This document shows, piece by piece, positions 1-12,249 of a stretch of 64,000 nucleotides of DNA. The notes under the pieces were generated by a model, which did not search any database, was not told the DNA's origin, and saw nothing but the letters and a program-made list of their open reading frames with translations. A program made the position numbers and the translations under genes. Source of the stretch: Allomyces macrogynus ATCC 38327 (taxonomy: Eukaryota; Blastocladiomycota; Blastocladiomycetes; Blastocladiales; Blastocladiaceae); NCBI GenBank assembly GCA_000151295.1, contig GG745330.1, positions 58,840 to 122,839 of the forward strand, given 5' to 3'. Position 1 is the first letter of the stretch; every line of letters begins with the position of its first letter.

Positions 1-3000
1 TCCATTTGACCGTGCGCGGTGCGGGCACTGGGCCCGTGACACGGTTCTACCACCCCAAGGCCATTCCACCGACTCCCGCACCTCTGGTCCCTGGAGCACG
101 CGCGCGGGCCACGGGGGGCCCATCAACACTGACGCGTGACTTCATCGCGTTCCCGGCCTCGGACGACGATGAGCCAAATCCCGATGCTCTCTACGTGATT
201 GACAAGCTCGGCACCAACGACCCAGACGTCTCGTCCCGCATCTCGATTGACCTCGATCCGCACCTCGAAAAAGTCAAGGTGTTCAACGCGCATCTTGGCG
301 CGCACCAGGACGACATTGACCAGTGGCTCGCGTTTGTCGCGTTCCAGGCCGATAATCCGGCCGTTCCGGCACTCGAACTCGCCGAGCGGCAATTGGCCAT
401 TCTTGACCGCGCGCTCGCCGAAAATGCCAACCATCCACGGCTGCTGCGCACCTATCTCCGCATCGGCGCCGAATCGGGCACTTGGACCAAGGACGACGTG
501 GCCGCGCGGTACTGCGCCGCCGTGCGCGCTCATCCGACGAACCGCGCACTGGGGCTCGACTACCTCGCTGTTCGGCAGGCGCAGAATGGCGTTGATGCGG
601 GTCTTGCTGCGGCCGCGCAGTGGATCTCAACCGTGCACGACCAGCTGCGGCAAGATAAGGACGCCCGGTTCCTGCTCGTGCACGTGTTTGCGCGCACAGT
701 GCGGCTCCTACACGAGGCCGGGTTTACGGAACGTGCACGCGCGCTGGTCCAGGCGCAGCTCGAGATTACGCTCGCGCACCCGTACGGTGATAACGATGCG
801 CCGGCGCCGACGCGGTGGGACTGCGTGCTCGACGACATGTGCGCGTTTTGGGACTCGGAAGTAGCGCGATTCGGGGATCCGGGCGCCAAAGGGTGGAGGG
901 TGTGGACCAAGTCTGTGGACGCGGCATCGCGCCGGTATGGCCGCACCAGCTCCCAGGCGCTTGACGATCTTGTCGTGACCCGAGTGCCAACTCTTGTCGA
1001 GATTCAAGAGCAGGCGGCCGGGGCTGCGGCCGATTCGAATGGCGATGCGTTTGCGCACTGGTTCCACGCGGAGCAATTTAGCGCAAAGGCCGCCAAGAAC
1101 GTGGTGCTGCGGTGCACGGACCCAGTCCTCGACCCCTTCGGCGTCGTCTTGTTTGACGATATTGCGCCGTACCTGGTCCGCGTCATGGCGCCGCCGTCCA
1201 ACGGCACGAGGAACAACGGGCTGTTCTGCGACCAAGGCACGGTCGAGCTGCTGGTCATGATGTGTCTGCATTTGCTCGGAGCGCGGCTCGGCGGTATGCC
1301 GTTTTCTGACGGCGACACGGTGCTGCTTGAAGCCGCACTTCTTGACGAGCCCGACGCGGTCGACGCGTTTATTGGCGACGGTGTCCCAGTCCAGTCTGGC
1401 GTTCCGCTTGACCCAACGTTCCTCGTTGAACTCGAGCCTGCTGTTGCTCTCTCCTCGCTGGACTTGTGTTCCGACACGGCCGCTGACTCGACCTCAGAGA
1501 CTGGCTTGATCCCCACGGGCGCTGGCGAATGGCTCATGTTCGCTCCCGTCTACCCCAACCACCTTCTTGCACCCGGCGTAGACGCAGCAGCTGTCGCTCA
1601 CTTTGTCGAGCCGCTGGATCAGCTCATGCCCGGCCCAACGGGTCTTGTCCTGCGCGCGGCGCTTTCCACGTCTGGTTCGACGCGCAGTGATGATCCCGAT
1701 AGCAGGTGGGCAACGGCGCTGCTCGCTGATGACTTTGCCGTGCTGCAGCCGGACATCGAGACGTGGCTCGAGCTTCCCGTCGACGACGCGCAGCGGCACC
1801 AACGACTCTTGCCACTCTTGTACGTCTCCGCGGAGCGCGCGTGGGTCGCTGGCAATGTCGATGCGTGCATAAGTTTGATTGCCAAGGCTGTGAGCACGGG
1901 CGCTGATTGTACCGGTTCGTATTGTTCGCTGGCATCGTCTCTTTCCTCAAAACCCTCAACTCACTTGTCGTCTGTAGACTTGAGCCGACCACCACCCGTC
2001 AAGATCCTTCAGGCGCGCTCGTGGCTCACCCGGCAACTGCCCACCATGTCGGGCGCCTTGACGTCGTCGGGGCCGTCCTGGATGGACCAGACCCTCGCCG
2101 TGACCCCGGCGCTCCTGATCGCGCTGCTCGACCTCGCGCAGCTCCCGACCGGCCGATCCACGGCCTCGTTCCTGAACCGATTCCCGGGCCTTGCCGCAAA
2201 CCTCGCACCCGACACTCCCGCCCCCATCCTGACCGTGCAGCACGCGCTCCTCCATCACCGTGTGCGACTTCTTATGCTCCTCGCAAGCCGCGACCGCGTC
2301 CACGAACCGGCCACCGCGTACGCGGCCGCGACAGCAGTGCTCGAATTCGCCACGACGCACGCGCCGCGTCTACCCGCCGGGCACCACGACCGATCCGTGG
2401 CTCTGGACGACGGCTGCGCGCGCATCGCTTGCTGCCGGCACGTCGCGCGCGTTCCAGTCCTTTCTCACTCGTCTCGCGACAACGCACGGTACCGAGCACC
2501 CGGGAATTGCGGCGCGCGCGCACCTGACGGCCGCGTGGCTCGCCCTGCACCGGCGCAACGGCACGTACTCGGCCGACGCCGTGCGGAACGCGCTGGCCCG
2601 CGCGACCGCGGCCGCGCCGAGTAGTCCCACAGCGTGGACGCTCGCGGTGCGTGCGGAACACCGCGCCCTGGTACATGTGCTCGCGCAAGCCAAGCGCGAC
2701 GACGTGCGGGTGCGCGCGGCGGATCGGTGGCGGCAAATGGCGCTGCGTGCGGTCCAGGCGACGCCGTGGGTCAAGGCGCATTATATGCATGTCGTGGAGG
2801 TGGCGACGGGCGCGCGGCCGGCGGGTGCGGCACGGGTCACGCTGCAGGAGCAGTGGACGGTTGTGGCGAGTATGACGGAGCGTGGGTTGCGTGTGAGGCA
2901 TGCAGTGGTGTTTGGCGGGGAGGAGCGCGGGTTGGGATCCGAGCTTGCTCGCGCGCCGCCCCGCGATCATGGTGCGGAGGAGGAAGAGGGCGATGACCTC

Positions 3001-3042
3001 GACCGCGAGGTGGATGAGATTGTTGCGGCTTTGTTGGAGTGA
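1..3042 (+). CDS. NRDE2: NRDE2 homologue, 5'-partial, with one frame break
   Basis: NRDE2 is a nuclear HAT-repeat protein that binds the exosome helicase MTR4 and acts in RNA surveillance and splicing. The reading is open from the left edge (no in-frame ATG there, so the true start lies outside). The first part carries the family signature QWLAFVAFQ, followed by the landmarks GAKGWRVW and VLFDDIAPYLV in the family order. The C-terminal part (PWLW, then a final VASMTERGLRVR segment) lies in the next frame, so the frame shifts by one base at about 2340-2400. No GT-AG intron fits there. A donor-like GTGAGC at 1890 paired with TGTAG at 1977 was tested, but splicing it gives an immediate stop. Family assignment is firm; the frame break is either a sequence error or a real lesion. 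Confidence 0.85.
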
Positions 3043-3101
3043 ACAGGTTGGCTTTCAAGTCGCGTGCAATAGAAGAAAAAAAATGGATTGATTGATTCGG
3101 T

Positions 3102-6100
3102 TCAGTCTTGATACACGGCCTTGACACAAAAGCACTCTTCGCTGTTCCCTTCCGGATCGTTGATAAAAATGAGCACGTCCACGCGAGTCGCCAAGTCCAG
3201 AGCCGCAAACGCGAGGTGCAGGTAAATCGCTGCACCCGGCGCCAACTCAAACACGTCCTCGCGCACCGACACCAGCGCGTGGTGGCTGCACGACACTTCG
3301 AAAACTTTGGTGGTTCCGTACGGGTTGGTAAACGAAATGCGCTATGCAAGAACGATGGTGAGTCTGGACCGCGCGATGAAATTGAGCCGAGAACAAACGA
3401 TACCTTTGACGCTGGTTTGCCCAGTGGCAGCGTGAGCTGGAACGTCTTGGTGACGACGGGCGGGAGCGCACGACACTGCACGATCCAACCCCACAGGAGT
3501 TTTCGAGTCGCTGGGTCTGCGGATCGGGGTGATAAAGTTGTTAGCTTCAGCACATGGTGAGCATCCCGAAACGTAACGCTCACGCACCAACCAAGTGCAC
3601 GACGACGCGCTGATCACCCACGTCCATCGGTCGGTACCGCACGGCGACTTCGGAGCACCCGCCCGCGGGCAGCGCCAAAATCCCGTCGGGCACAGTAAAT
3701 TCATGTGAGCTCGAAAAGCACCGGACGTTGGCCACCGGGTCATTGCCACGGGCAATCAGGGCTGCGCGTGTCACTTGCCCGACATGGCCCGACAAGTCGA
3801 TGCGCTGGTACCCGTGCAGCGACACCCGACAGACGTGACGCAGCTCGAGGCCATACGGGTCGGCAAATGCAAACAGGCACACGTCGCGCACGCCGACTTC
3901 ACGCGCCGCGCGCACCTTGACGTGAATGTCGGACCCCTCCATGGAACAGTAGACGTCGTTGTCGAAGCACCGGATCGCCTTGACTTCGGGCGGGTGCAAG
4001 GCTAAACGGCAGAGCACAGAGGTGGAGCGTGAGTGAAGAAGCGGCAGAACAACCGCTATAGATGAGAAAAGCGCCGTACCAAAATGCTCCAAAGGAATAC
4101 GATGTCGAAAGTACTCATTACCGGGCACAAAAAACGTGAGCGTCGAGTGGACTGGGGGCGGGTGGACCTGGAATGACGCCTCAAGCCGCGCAATGGCCTT
4201 ACCCGAATGGACGTCGTGGACGCCAATCGAGGTGGTGATTTCGGTCCCGCGGTTGACGGCCGTGAAGAGCATCGGGATCACCTTGGACTCGAGCGGGGCC
4301 AGGAGCAGCTCGCACTGGTTTCCCTGGCGGTGCACGACGGCGCTCTCGTCGTTGTAACCAAACACGCGCAGCTCGTCTTGCTCGGAGAGGATCCTGTCAG
4401 TGGTCAAAACTGGCTGGTCAGCATTCGTTTTCACGCATACACTGAGCAGATGGATCGAGAGATGCGCACCTAATGTTCGAGTCGCCCAGCACAATCTTGT
4501 AAAGCGCCTGGGCATTGCGCGGGTTTGAGACGTGGAACTCGAAGAAATGGCTGCACCCAAACATGACGTGACCGCGGTAGTGGGTCGTCATGACGTGGTG
4601 GAGCACTTTAGCAATCTCCGAGTGCTTTTTCCTGGACAGCAGCGCACGTCAGGGTTAGTTTGCTACTACGAACTACTTGCCAGATTGAGTCAGAACGTAC
4701 TGGTCACGAGCGGCCCGCACCTCACCCAACAGCGTCGCGTACTGCACGCGCTTCTCAGCGAGCGAGAGCTGCTGCGGGACCGACAATGGCTGGTGCCGCG
4801 CCGCATGCAGTGCCACCCTTTTCCGGCCCTTGAGCACCTCGCGAAAATCGCCGACGCGATGCGTCGCATACCGCGCGCTGTAAATGTCGGCCCACGATGT
4901 CCACGATGGCTCGTCAGGCGCATAGCCTTGGTTGGTCAGCGTCACGAACAAGTGCCCGAGATGCGCAGCCTGCTCGGTCGGCGCAAAGATCGGTGCCGGA
5001 ACCAATCCACCGGCCCGCGACCGTCCTTGTCGCAATAGCCCGACGAGCGGGACCTTGGCAATACCGAGCAGCATGAGCGAGCGTGCGCACCAGACTTCCA
5101 CCTCGAGTTGTTCCTGCGCGAGGTACTGCACAAACACGGGCGGCGCTGGCGTGCGGCTCGACATGCGATACCGCGCGACCGAGAGAAACGGCACGTCACT
5201 TTCGAGCGGCACGTCAAACTTTTCGAGATACCCGTCGTTGGCGGTCGGGCTGTTTGCCGCGTACAAGACGGCAGGCCACGGGTTGGTGTCGCCGTCGCGC
5301 GAGCGCATGTGCAGCGTGGGCGACTGCCGCTTGTCAAAGTTGAAGAACGAGAGCGCAACCTGCACTTCGGTGGGTGGTGGATCGGCCTTGGAGATCCACG
5401 AGAGCGCCATGATCAAGATCGACACGCGGTTGACGACGAGCGGGTCGGCGACTTCCTTGTCCATGATCGGGTCGGCGGCCAACAGAATTTCGTGCATGAC
5501 ATGGTCGGGCGGGTACCGCGCAATCAGCAGACGGGCCATTTGCTGCCGCGTCAACCCCTCGACGCGCGGGCCCTCTTCCTGCGGGACGAGCGACACGCTC
5601 GAGTCGACGCGGTCGAGGGCAAATTCGGACGCGGATGCGGCGGCTGGTTTTGCCGGCTGGTCCGGCATCTCCTGTTCCACGGGCTCGCCTGGTGGTTCTT
5701 CTTCGCCAGCGAGCGGTTGATCCGGCTGCTGTTCTACGGGTTCGGGCAGCTGGCCGGTTCTGGAAAAGTGTCCGCTTCTCGAGGCAGACGCAGCAAGATC
5801 GGGCTCGGAATTGGGCGCAGAATCAAGGGCCATGCGCTGGACGACGGGAGCGGCTTTTGCCTTGACGGGACTCGGTGGAACTGAAAGGCGTGCATGTCAG
5901 AATCGTCTTGAAACCGACTAAAATGACGAAAGGCAATGGATACGGACAGTCGGACACGTCAATCGTCAGGTGCAGCGGCAGTCGTAGCGCCGGGTCGCTG
6001 TAAAACTTCTTGCCGGGCAAAAACGGTCGTGCGCGCAGTGCGAGCTCAAAGTGGTCCGAGTACTTTGGAAAACGCCGTGCCGCGACCGCGTCCCACGCGG

Positions 6101-7505
6101 CCGTGATCCAGTTTCCGTCAATCAAGTACTCGAGCCAGAGCACCAGGTGCGTGTCGTCGTTGATGGACACCTCGAGAAACTCGAGGTCATCATACTGGAG
6201 CCAATGCGCGCCCTCCTGCTGCGGGTACCCGCGCACAACCTTGGACACGAACATGAACGTGTTGTGGAATGCGGCGCTCAGCCGCCGCTCCTCGATCGAT
6301 GCCGACTCGGGTCCCGGCACGCCAAGCCGCGCGAGGACCGCCGCGTCGAGCTTTTGCAGGCCAGTTGTCGAATTGATACGGATCGCGCCGAGAACAACGT
6401 GCTCGAGCCGATCGAGCGAGTGGGTCCAGGTCGGGGTGAACACATTGACAGGAAGCGAGCGCGAGTAGGGCGGGTTGGCATCCAGATCGCTCAGCACGCG
6501 CAGCGACAGGGCCGAGCCGGTCACGTAGTTGAGCGAGGCAGTTGAGAAATCAATGGGCGTCTTGAGCAAGAACGCGCTGCGGAGCGAGCCGCGAATCAGC
6601 GGCAGGTTGTGGTCTTCGGGCACATGGAAGACGGGGATTGGGCACCAGGCGAGCGAGATGCTTTGGCCGCTACCTGTGGACGCGATGCCTTATTATGAGC
6701 ACTAGGAGGTTCAAGGGAACCCATGGGGTTGTCGCGCACCTTGTAAGAAAAACTCGGCCAAGATGGCGACGTGCTTGATGTACGGCGAGACAAGACTGAA
6801 GATTGGCTACAACGTCACCGACCACACAATTCGAGCCGTCAGCTACGAATTCTCTGCCATAATCGAGATGACTTGGTGTCGTAGCGCGAACCTTTTCGTA
6901 CAGCTCAAGCGAGACCAGCGGCGCACTTCGCTGAACCAGCGGCACGTCGCGCGAGATCAACTAGGCCCGGCAATAATTCGCATCAGTGGAGAACGCTCAG
7001 ACAGAGTAAAGGGCCCTGAAAATCACAATTTCACCTGCTGGATGACGCCCGGGTTGTCGTGCTGACTCTCATCGTAGACAATGGCCAGCATGTCCGAGTA
7101 GGACGCGCCAAATGGGCGGGCAGCAACCCCGTCGAACCAAGACAACGTAACGCCGACTGCAGCAACGCCGTGAAGACTTGGAATACCGGGCAAAGGCACG
7201 ACCGACTCGTTTGGCCCACCACGACGACGGCGACCACCCGCGTTCTCGCCCCTTGCTCCTTGGCGCCTCGGGTCGGCCTCGTCGTCGGCCCACCCCTCGT
7301 CAGCCGTGTCAGACTCGGTCTCGGTGACGGTTTCGGCGCCGTTGGCATACTCGGTAACGGATTGCCAGACGGCGTCGGAGATGGGCAGCGCGCGAACAGA
7401 TGTAAGCGTGAGCTGAATCGATGCATTGGGGGCGCCGGCGGCCGCCTCTTCGCTCACAAATGGAAGTGGGCTGTTTGCGAGCACTTGGTCAATGAAGTCG
7501 GCCAT
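3102..7505 (-). CDS. NPHP4: Nephrocystin-4 homologue (ciliary transition zone)
   Basis: NPHP4 is a structural protein of the ciliary transition zone, where it works with NPHP1 and RPGRIP1L as part of the gate at the flagellum base. Several exons on the minus strand match the family in order: an N-terminal exon starting MADFIDQV (ATG at 7505), an exon with IKHVAILAEFF near 6770, a large exon with NLPLIRGSLR, then SLMLLGIAKVPLVGLLRQG near 5050, FFEFHVSNPRNAQ near 4530, YQRIDLSGHVGQVTR near 3790 and the terminal FINDPEGNSEECFCVKAVYQ at 3105-3170. These match human landmarks such as LLIGSAAVQMKHLLRQG and the last NDxEDxNEEAFCVKVIYQ. Predicted length is roughly 1,200 residues against 1,426 in human. 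Exact exon ends were not all resolved. It converges on NRDE2 with only about 60 bp between stops. Confidence 0.88.
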
Positions 7506-7906
7506 CGTGCAGTTACGATTAGGGGGTGTACGTTGACGACTAAGTCGTTTCATGGCGCTTGGAGTCGCAAAGATGGGACGATGTTGTGCTGATCGCGTGC
7601 GGTGGACGCGGTGGAGATGCACATGCGGTTGAGGGGATTGGCAGTCCTCCGAGTCATTGTCGGAGCGCGCTTGCTTGATCAGGCCCACATGTCTGTGCAA
7701 GCTGTACAAGCACCGTGCACCAAACACTGGTTGCGGCACTCACAAAACACGGTCGACGTTTCCAGCGGCCAAGACCCGTCGTCACCCACAACTCTTCTCT
7801 TCAATCAAACCCGTTGCTGCTGTTTAAATGACGCTTTCTCGGCCCGCCACGATGCCTCGTCAGGCCCAAGATACTGACACCGACTGCTCTCATCTGAGCT
7901 GCACCA
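7506..7906. other. Intergenic, upstream of NPHP4 and of the LRR relic
   Basis: About 400 bp between the NPHP4 start (minus) and the first plausible ATG of the plus-strand LRR reading. No conserved ORF, RNA gene or clear promoter motif was seen. Short open frames here look like chance. Confidence 0.5.
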
Positions 7907-9750
7907 ATGCGGGTGCTCATCAATGTGGCGCTGCTGCTGCCGCTGCCACGGATCCCGATGTTCAGGCCGCTGAAGATTAAAGATTTGGACGAGCTTGTCT
8001 CTGGTGTTACCGCTTCTACAACGCTCGCTCAAGTGATGTTACGATCAGCAGCTTGCACTTTGAGTTGCTACCAATGGTTGTGAAGACACGCATTGCAGAG
8101 CGCTCATTTGATGCCATCAAGCCTTGTGGTTCTGAGGACCTGGTTTCGCTCGTGTACACGTCACTGTCATGGTTCACTCCTGCTCTCGAAGCTGCTTTGT
8201 GCCCCATGCTGAACCCTACATTGCCTCTGAGCTGCTGGTGGTCAAGGATGTGCACCTGTATCGTGACAGCCATGCCTGTTCCGTACAAGGCGTTGCACAG
8301 CACCATCCATGTGCTGTGGCACGAAGTGAGAGGGCTTCTCACGTTTTTGGCCATGGCCCTGCCTCCATTTCTCACTTCCCTCCACCTGTACCCGGGCCAC
8401 AAGGATATTAGTGGTGAGTGGGCTGACTTGGTTGCCAAAAGCCCCTGTCTCTGCAAGATCTCCACGTGTACATTCTGGCTGTTGTGCCAAACTTCCACCA
8501 GGAAGTGCTCTTTCCTGTGCTGAACCGACTTTTGCATCTCACGACGCTTCATGTCAAAGCGCATGGGATCACTGATCCTGTGTGCTGCAAGAGCCAGTGA
8601 CTGGTGCCCTTTATTATTAGCAGCCTTGGCGCTGTGCATCCATCCCTGCTTGCTGGTGGTGAAAATGGAGCCTCGCCCAACTGTGCCACTCCAAAAGCTG
8701 TGTTCTAGCACTCATCATGCTTTCATGGAATATCGCGCCCATCATCATTGTGTCACTCCTCAATTTGCTGGATGCGCCTCGGCTGGCTGTCTGGTCCTAA
8801 CCATGTTTCAAACGGACATTTTCGGGATGGAAAAAACCGAGTGGGGCTACATGGAGGTGATTATGCTCATGCGGCAGGCCCTGCCCAAATTCCAGTGTCT
8901 TCACTCTTTGGAGCTTCATGCTGCAGACTATGTTATTTGCCGCCGCCGTTGAGCTTGGACATAGTGCATGTTTGCTCCACGACCATGATTGCAGGAATCA
9001 CGTCAATTGTGCCGCAACTCTCCACCCTGATACTCGACTTGCTGGTGAGCCTGTTCTGTTGGCTGGGGATTGCCATCACATTGGACCTTCCCATTCCCCC
9101 CACTCTTGATGTCGTTTCCGTCCGAAAACGACGCCCTCTCTCTGTTATTGACAGCGGCATCCTACTGTCCATTCGCAAGTTGTGGCTCGCTGGTCATCTG
9201 ACATGCAGTGCTGGATCGGCTTGCCTCAATGCAGCTCCTGTGGCTCAAGTCTCTCCACCTAGCTGATATTGATACATCAGACCCGCTGGTGATACTTGGC
9301 GCTCTTCATCGTCTGATTCATTCCGGTGTCACAGAGCTCTCCCTGAGGCATGTAAACTTGGCCGACCCATTCAGCATGTCCCAAATGCTGCAAGTTGGCC
9401 ATGTGGGGCCTGACTTCTTCCACACCGTGATTTGGGACGGTGCCGCGCTCGCTGAAGTCTTGCGTCACGTGCCGCATCCACGCATCTTAGAACTGTCGCC
9501 TTTCCGCACGACCAACGCGGCGGCGGCAGACTTGATTGGCGTGTTGCCAACAGCGACGCTCACGGCGCTCGATTGGTCTAATCCATGCGACAATTTGGAC
9601 TTGGTCGCACGGAGCATGCTTTTGCGCGACTGGCCCGTGCTCAAAGACGTTCAGATTGGTGGGTCCCACAACTTTCCGTCAATGGAGTTGCGGCAGGCCA
9701 TGAACGCGCGCGGATGGCGCGATTATTGCCCCATGCATTTCGAGAGATGA
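7907..9750 (+). pseudogene. Degenerate leucine-rich-repeat gene
   Basis: Plus-strand translations over this span repeatedly give LRR-like segments, but in changing frames. Examples are SLHFELLPMVVKTRI near 8055, LHLYPGHKDISGEWADL near 8390, LHVYILAVVPNFHQEVLF near 8460, LPKFQCLHSLELHAAD near 8890 and QLSTLILDLLV near 9020. The last part (9208-9750) is a clean 180-residue frame with LKSLHLADIDTSDPL and VTELSLRHVNLADPF. Stops and frame changes between segments are not all explained by the short introns used elsewhere, so I call it a decaying gene. A fast-evolving, multi-intron LRR or F-box/LRR gene remains possible. Base composition is lower in GC than the neighbouring genes. No function can be named. 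Confidence 0.5.
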
Positions 9751-10072
9751 TTTCGGGCGTGGCTGCGTGTGGGTTGGTGCACCGCGACCTCATTCGAGTC
9801 GCGGTGGAGAAGGAAGCGAACGCGAGGGAGAATCATATGTTGGTTGGAATCAATTGGTGATTGTGGAGGCAGTCAGTCGTCAATCGCTGCGAATGGGTTG
9901 AGAACAAATGCATGGAACCTGTAAACGTCGTTGGCTCATGGCTCAAGATAAAAGCATGAACTTGGAAACATCAGTATGCCTTGGAGCTGACCAAACTTTG
10001 TATTTACCGCTTAAGAAGGAGCCCGTTTATAACAAATCAGCCCGGAGACAAAAACCATTGATTTGTTTATTG
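9751..10072. other. Intergenic between convergent LRR relic and DDRGK1
   Basis: About 320 bp, AT-richer than the genes, between two 3' ends. It presumably holds the two polyadenylation regions. No gene or repeat recognised. Confidence 0.5.
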
Positions 10073-11724
10073 TCAGCCATGGACAGGCAGAAGCAAGGCA
10101 CGTGCCTCGAACTTGGCGATGCGCCCGTGCTCCAAGAGCTGCTGCCGAATCAGCGCGATCCGCTCGCGGTCCAGGTAAATGAACCGGCCTAGTTGAGTGC
10201 GGTGATGCTACTTGAGACGACGCGGCAACCGAAACGACGACAAGACAGGCAAAATGGCCCATACCTTGGTCGTCAAACTGGCCGATCCACTTCTCTTCCT
10301 CGAGATTGTCCTCGACAAACACCTGCAGCTCGTCGAGCCGCACGTCGAGCTCCTTGGCGGCCACTTCGAGATCAACAACGCACCGGTCCTGTTAACCAGA
10401 CACATCAGTCAACTACGGTTGTCGTCACAAACAGGTGCGAGAACGCGTCGTCAGATGAGCGCACTTTGAAGTACTGCTCGGCCACATCCTCAATGTCGTA
10501 GACGCTCTGCTTCTGAGCCTCTTCGAGCTCCTTCCAGGCAAGCTCGCGCTCGCGCCGCTTTTGCTCGGCCAACAGCTCCTTGGCTCGGCGTGCCTCCTGT
10601 GAATGCAGCAAAGGTGAAGTAAGTCGCGCGAACTCGGACTCAAGGCAGTGAGCTAACAAATCAAACCGTACCTCTTCCTGTTGCAGCTCTTCTTGCTCGG
10701 CCGCGCGGCGCGCGCGGTCCTCGGCCTGCGCAACACGACGCTTCTCGCGCTCCTCGAAGTACGCGACCTCCCACTACACGCGCAAGCCATATGAGTAACT
10801 TCGTGCGATTGACAAAAGCTGGAACAAAAGTCAGACGTACCTCGCGGTGTCGCCGCATATTTTCACGCATCTCGTTACTGCGCGCCTTCTTCTTGCCCAG
10901 ACGCCGAGGTTGGTGGAGCACACCGTTGCCTAGCCGCGAAGTACATGTGAGCTCCGAGTTGGATGCAGCAGTGCATGCCACGACAATAGCAACTGACTTG
11001 CTTCCTGCGCCTCGAGTCGCGCGAGTTGTTCAGCACGCGCCGCCTCCAATCGCGCCTGCGCGCTCGACCCAGCAACGGGAGGGGGTTCAGGAGGGTTTTC
11101 CGGAGCGTGTTCGGGTTCGCCGGGATGCGCCATTACGGGCGCGACCGGCTCCGGCTCTAATATGGTCGCTTCGGGAACACGGTCGAGATGATGGCGCGCA
11201 GAAACAGCAGCAGGTTCGGCGTTCGCCTGCGGGGAAGGCTCAGCAGCGGAACTCTCAACATTCTCCACCGGTTCTTGTTCAATCTGCGGTGCAGTTGCGG
11301 CCGTGAGAAGCGAGTTGGCAGGTTGAGGGGCAGCGGGTTGTGGGTTGGCGGGCTGTGCGAACGCGAGCAGCGCGTCGGCGAGTGGCGGAACGACAGTGCG
11401 CGGAGAAATCTTCTGCAAGTCTTCAGATTGCGGGGCGATTCGCTGAGGAACAGCGGGTCCGTCGGCTAGGGGGACGTCGAGCGGCTGGACCGACGTTGAT
11501 TCCGAGTGGATCTCGCGCTGAACCAAGATAGGGGCCGAATCCACCGGGTCACGGTGCAGAGTCTCCGGCGCTGTCGACACGGGAACGGCAGGTAAAGGAA
11601 TGGTCGTGGTCGGTTTGGGGGTTGCGAGCGAGTAAACGAGCCAAGTCGCCAGGCCCACAAACGGCGTGAACAGAATGGCCCAATCGATCCATTCCAGGTC
11701 GTCAAAGTCGAAATCGAAATCCAT
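10073..11724 (-). CDS. DDRGK1: DDRGK domain protein (UFMylation adaptor, UFBP1)
   Basis: DDRGK1/UFBP1 is an ER-anchored adaptor of the UFM1 ligase complex UFL1-CDK5RAP3, acting in ribosome UFMylation and ER quality control. The start at 11724 (MDFDFDFDDLEWIDW) is followed directly by one hydrophobic segment (AILFTPFVGLATWLVYSL), giving the expected N-terminal membrane anchor. A low-complexity Pro/Ala/Glu stretch of about 220 residues follows. Later exons give a charged coiled coil (REWEVAYFEEREKRRVAQAE, then EARRAKELLAEQKRRERE) and the C-terminal PCI/winged-helix region with VYDIEDVAEQYFKV, the signature DDQGRFIYLDRER (human DDRGKFIYI) and a stop at 10073. At least five introns are visible; the GAC CAA G/GC junction near 10190-10275 recreates the signature. 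Divergent from the TBC gene. Confidence 0.88.
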
Positions 11725-12249
11725 GGTCGACAGATTGCAGGGGCTCGTGGGGTCGGTCGTTGGCGAGAGATGGAATAGTCTGGCAGTGCAGCTCAATCTT
11801 ACATCGGAGACCAAGACCAGAAAGGACAGGCCATCGTCGGGGTCACGCTCCAGTGACTTGGAAAATGACCAGGATGCATTTGAGTGCAAAGTGTTGGTGC
11901 TCTGAAAGTCGTTTATTACATTTCATTTCAGTCCTAGTCCTGGCACACTGAGCTGCTCCGCATCTTGGCCACAGATAATTCGAGACATTCTGCAGCCGCA
12001 ACACGACGATCAAGAAGGCAATTGACGACCACGGCCGCTCCGCGTTATCGATCAAGTGCAGCCGAGACCGTGCCAACCAAAAAACTTATCGAGCTTGCCG
12101 TGCCGTGCAGGCCAGCACGGATCATTGCGGCCGCTGATACTCGCGACCGTGCGAAGACTTGCGAGCACCGATCTTGCCGAATTTATTTATGACGATACTG
12201 GCGACTTCATCAGATGTTGCCAGCTCCAGCCGCCGTTTCTCCACAAGTC
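11725..12249. other. Divergent intergenic region DDRGK1 / TBC1D13
   Basis: About 525 bp between two start codons facing away from each other, so it must hold both promoters. No TATA box or known motif could be assigned. The DDRGK1 frame stays open upstream to an ATG at 11889, but the hydrophobic anchor argues for the 11724 start. Confidence 0.5.

Noticed and set aside
1890..1977. 88-nt intron in NRDE2 (GTGAGC to TGTAG)
   Set aside because: It looks like an intron, but splicing puts the reading into a frame with an immediate TGA. Without splicing the conserved frame continues beyond 2300.
6670..6960. Separate small minus-strand gene
   Set aside because: The segment ARDVPLVQRSAPLVSLELYEK lies in order between NPHP4 blocks and fits as an NPHP4 exon.
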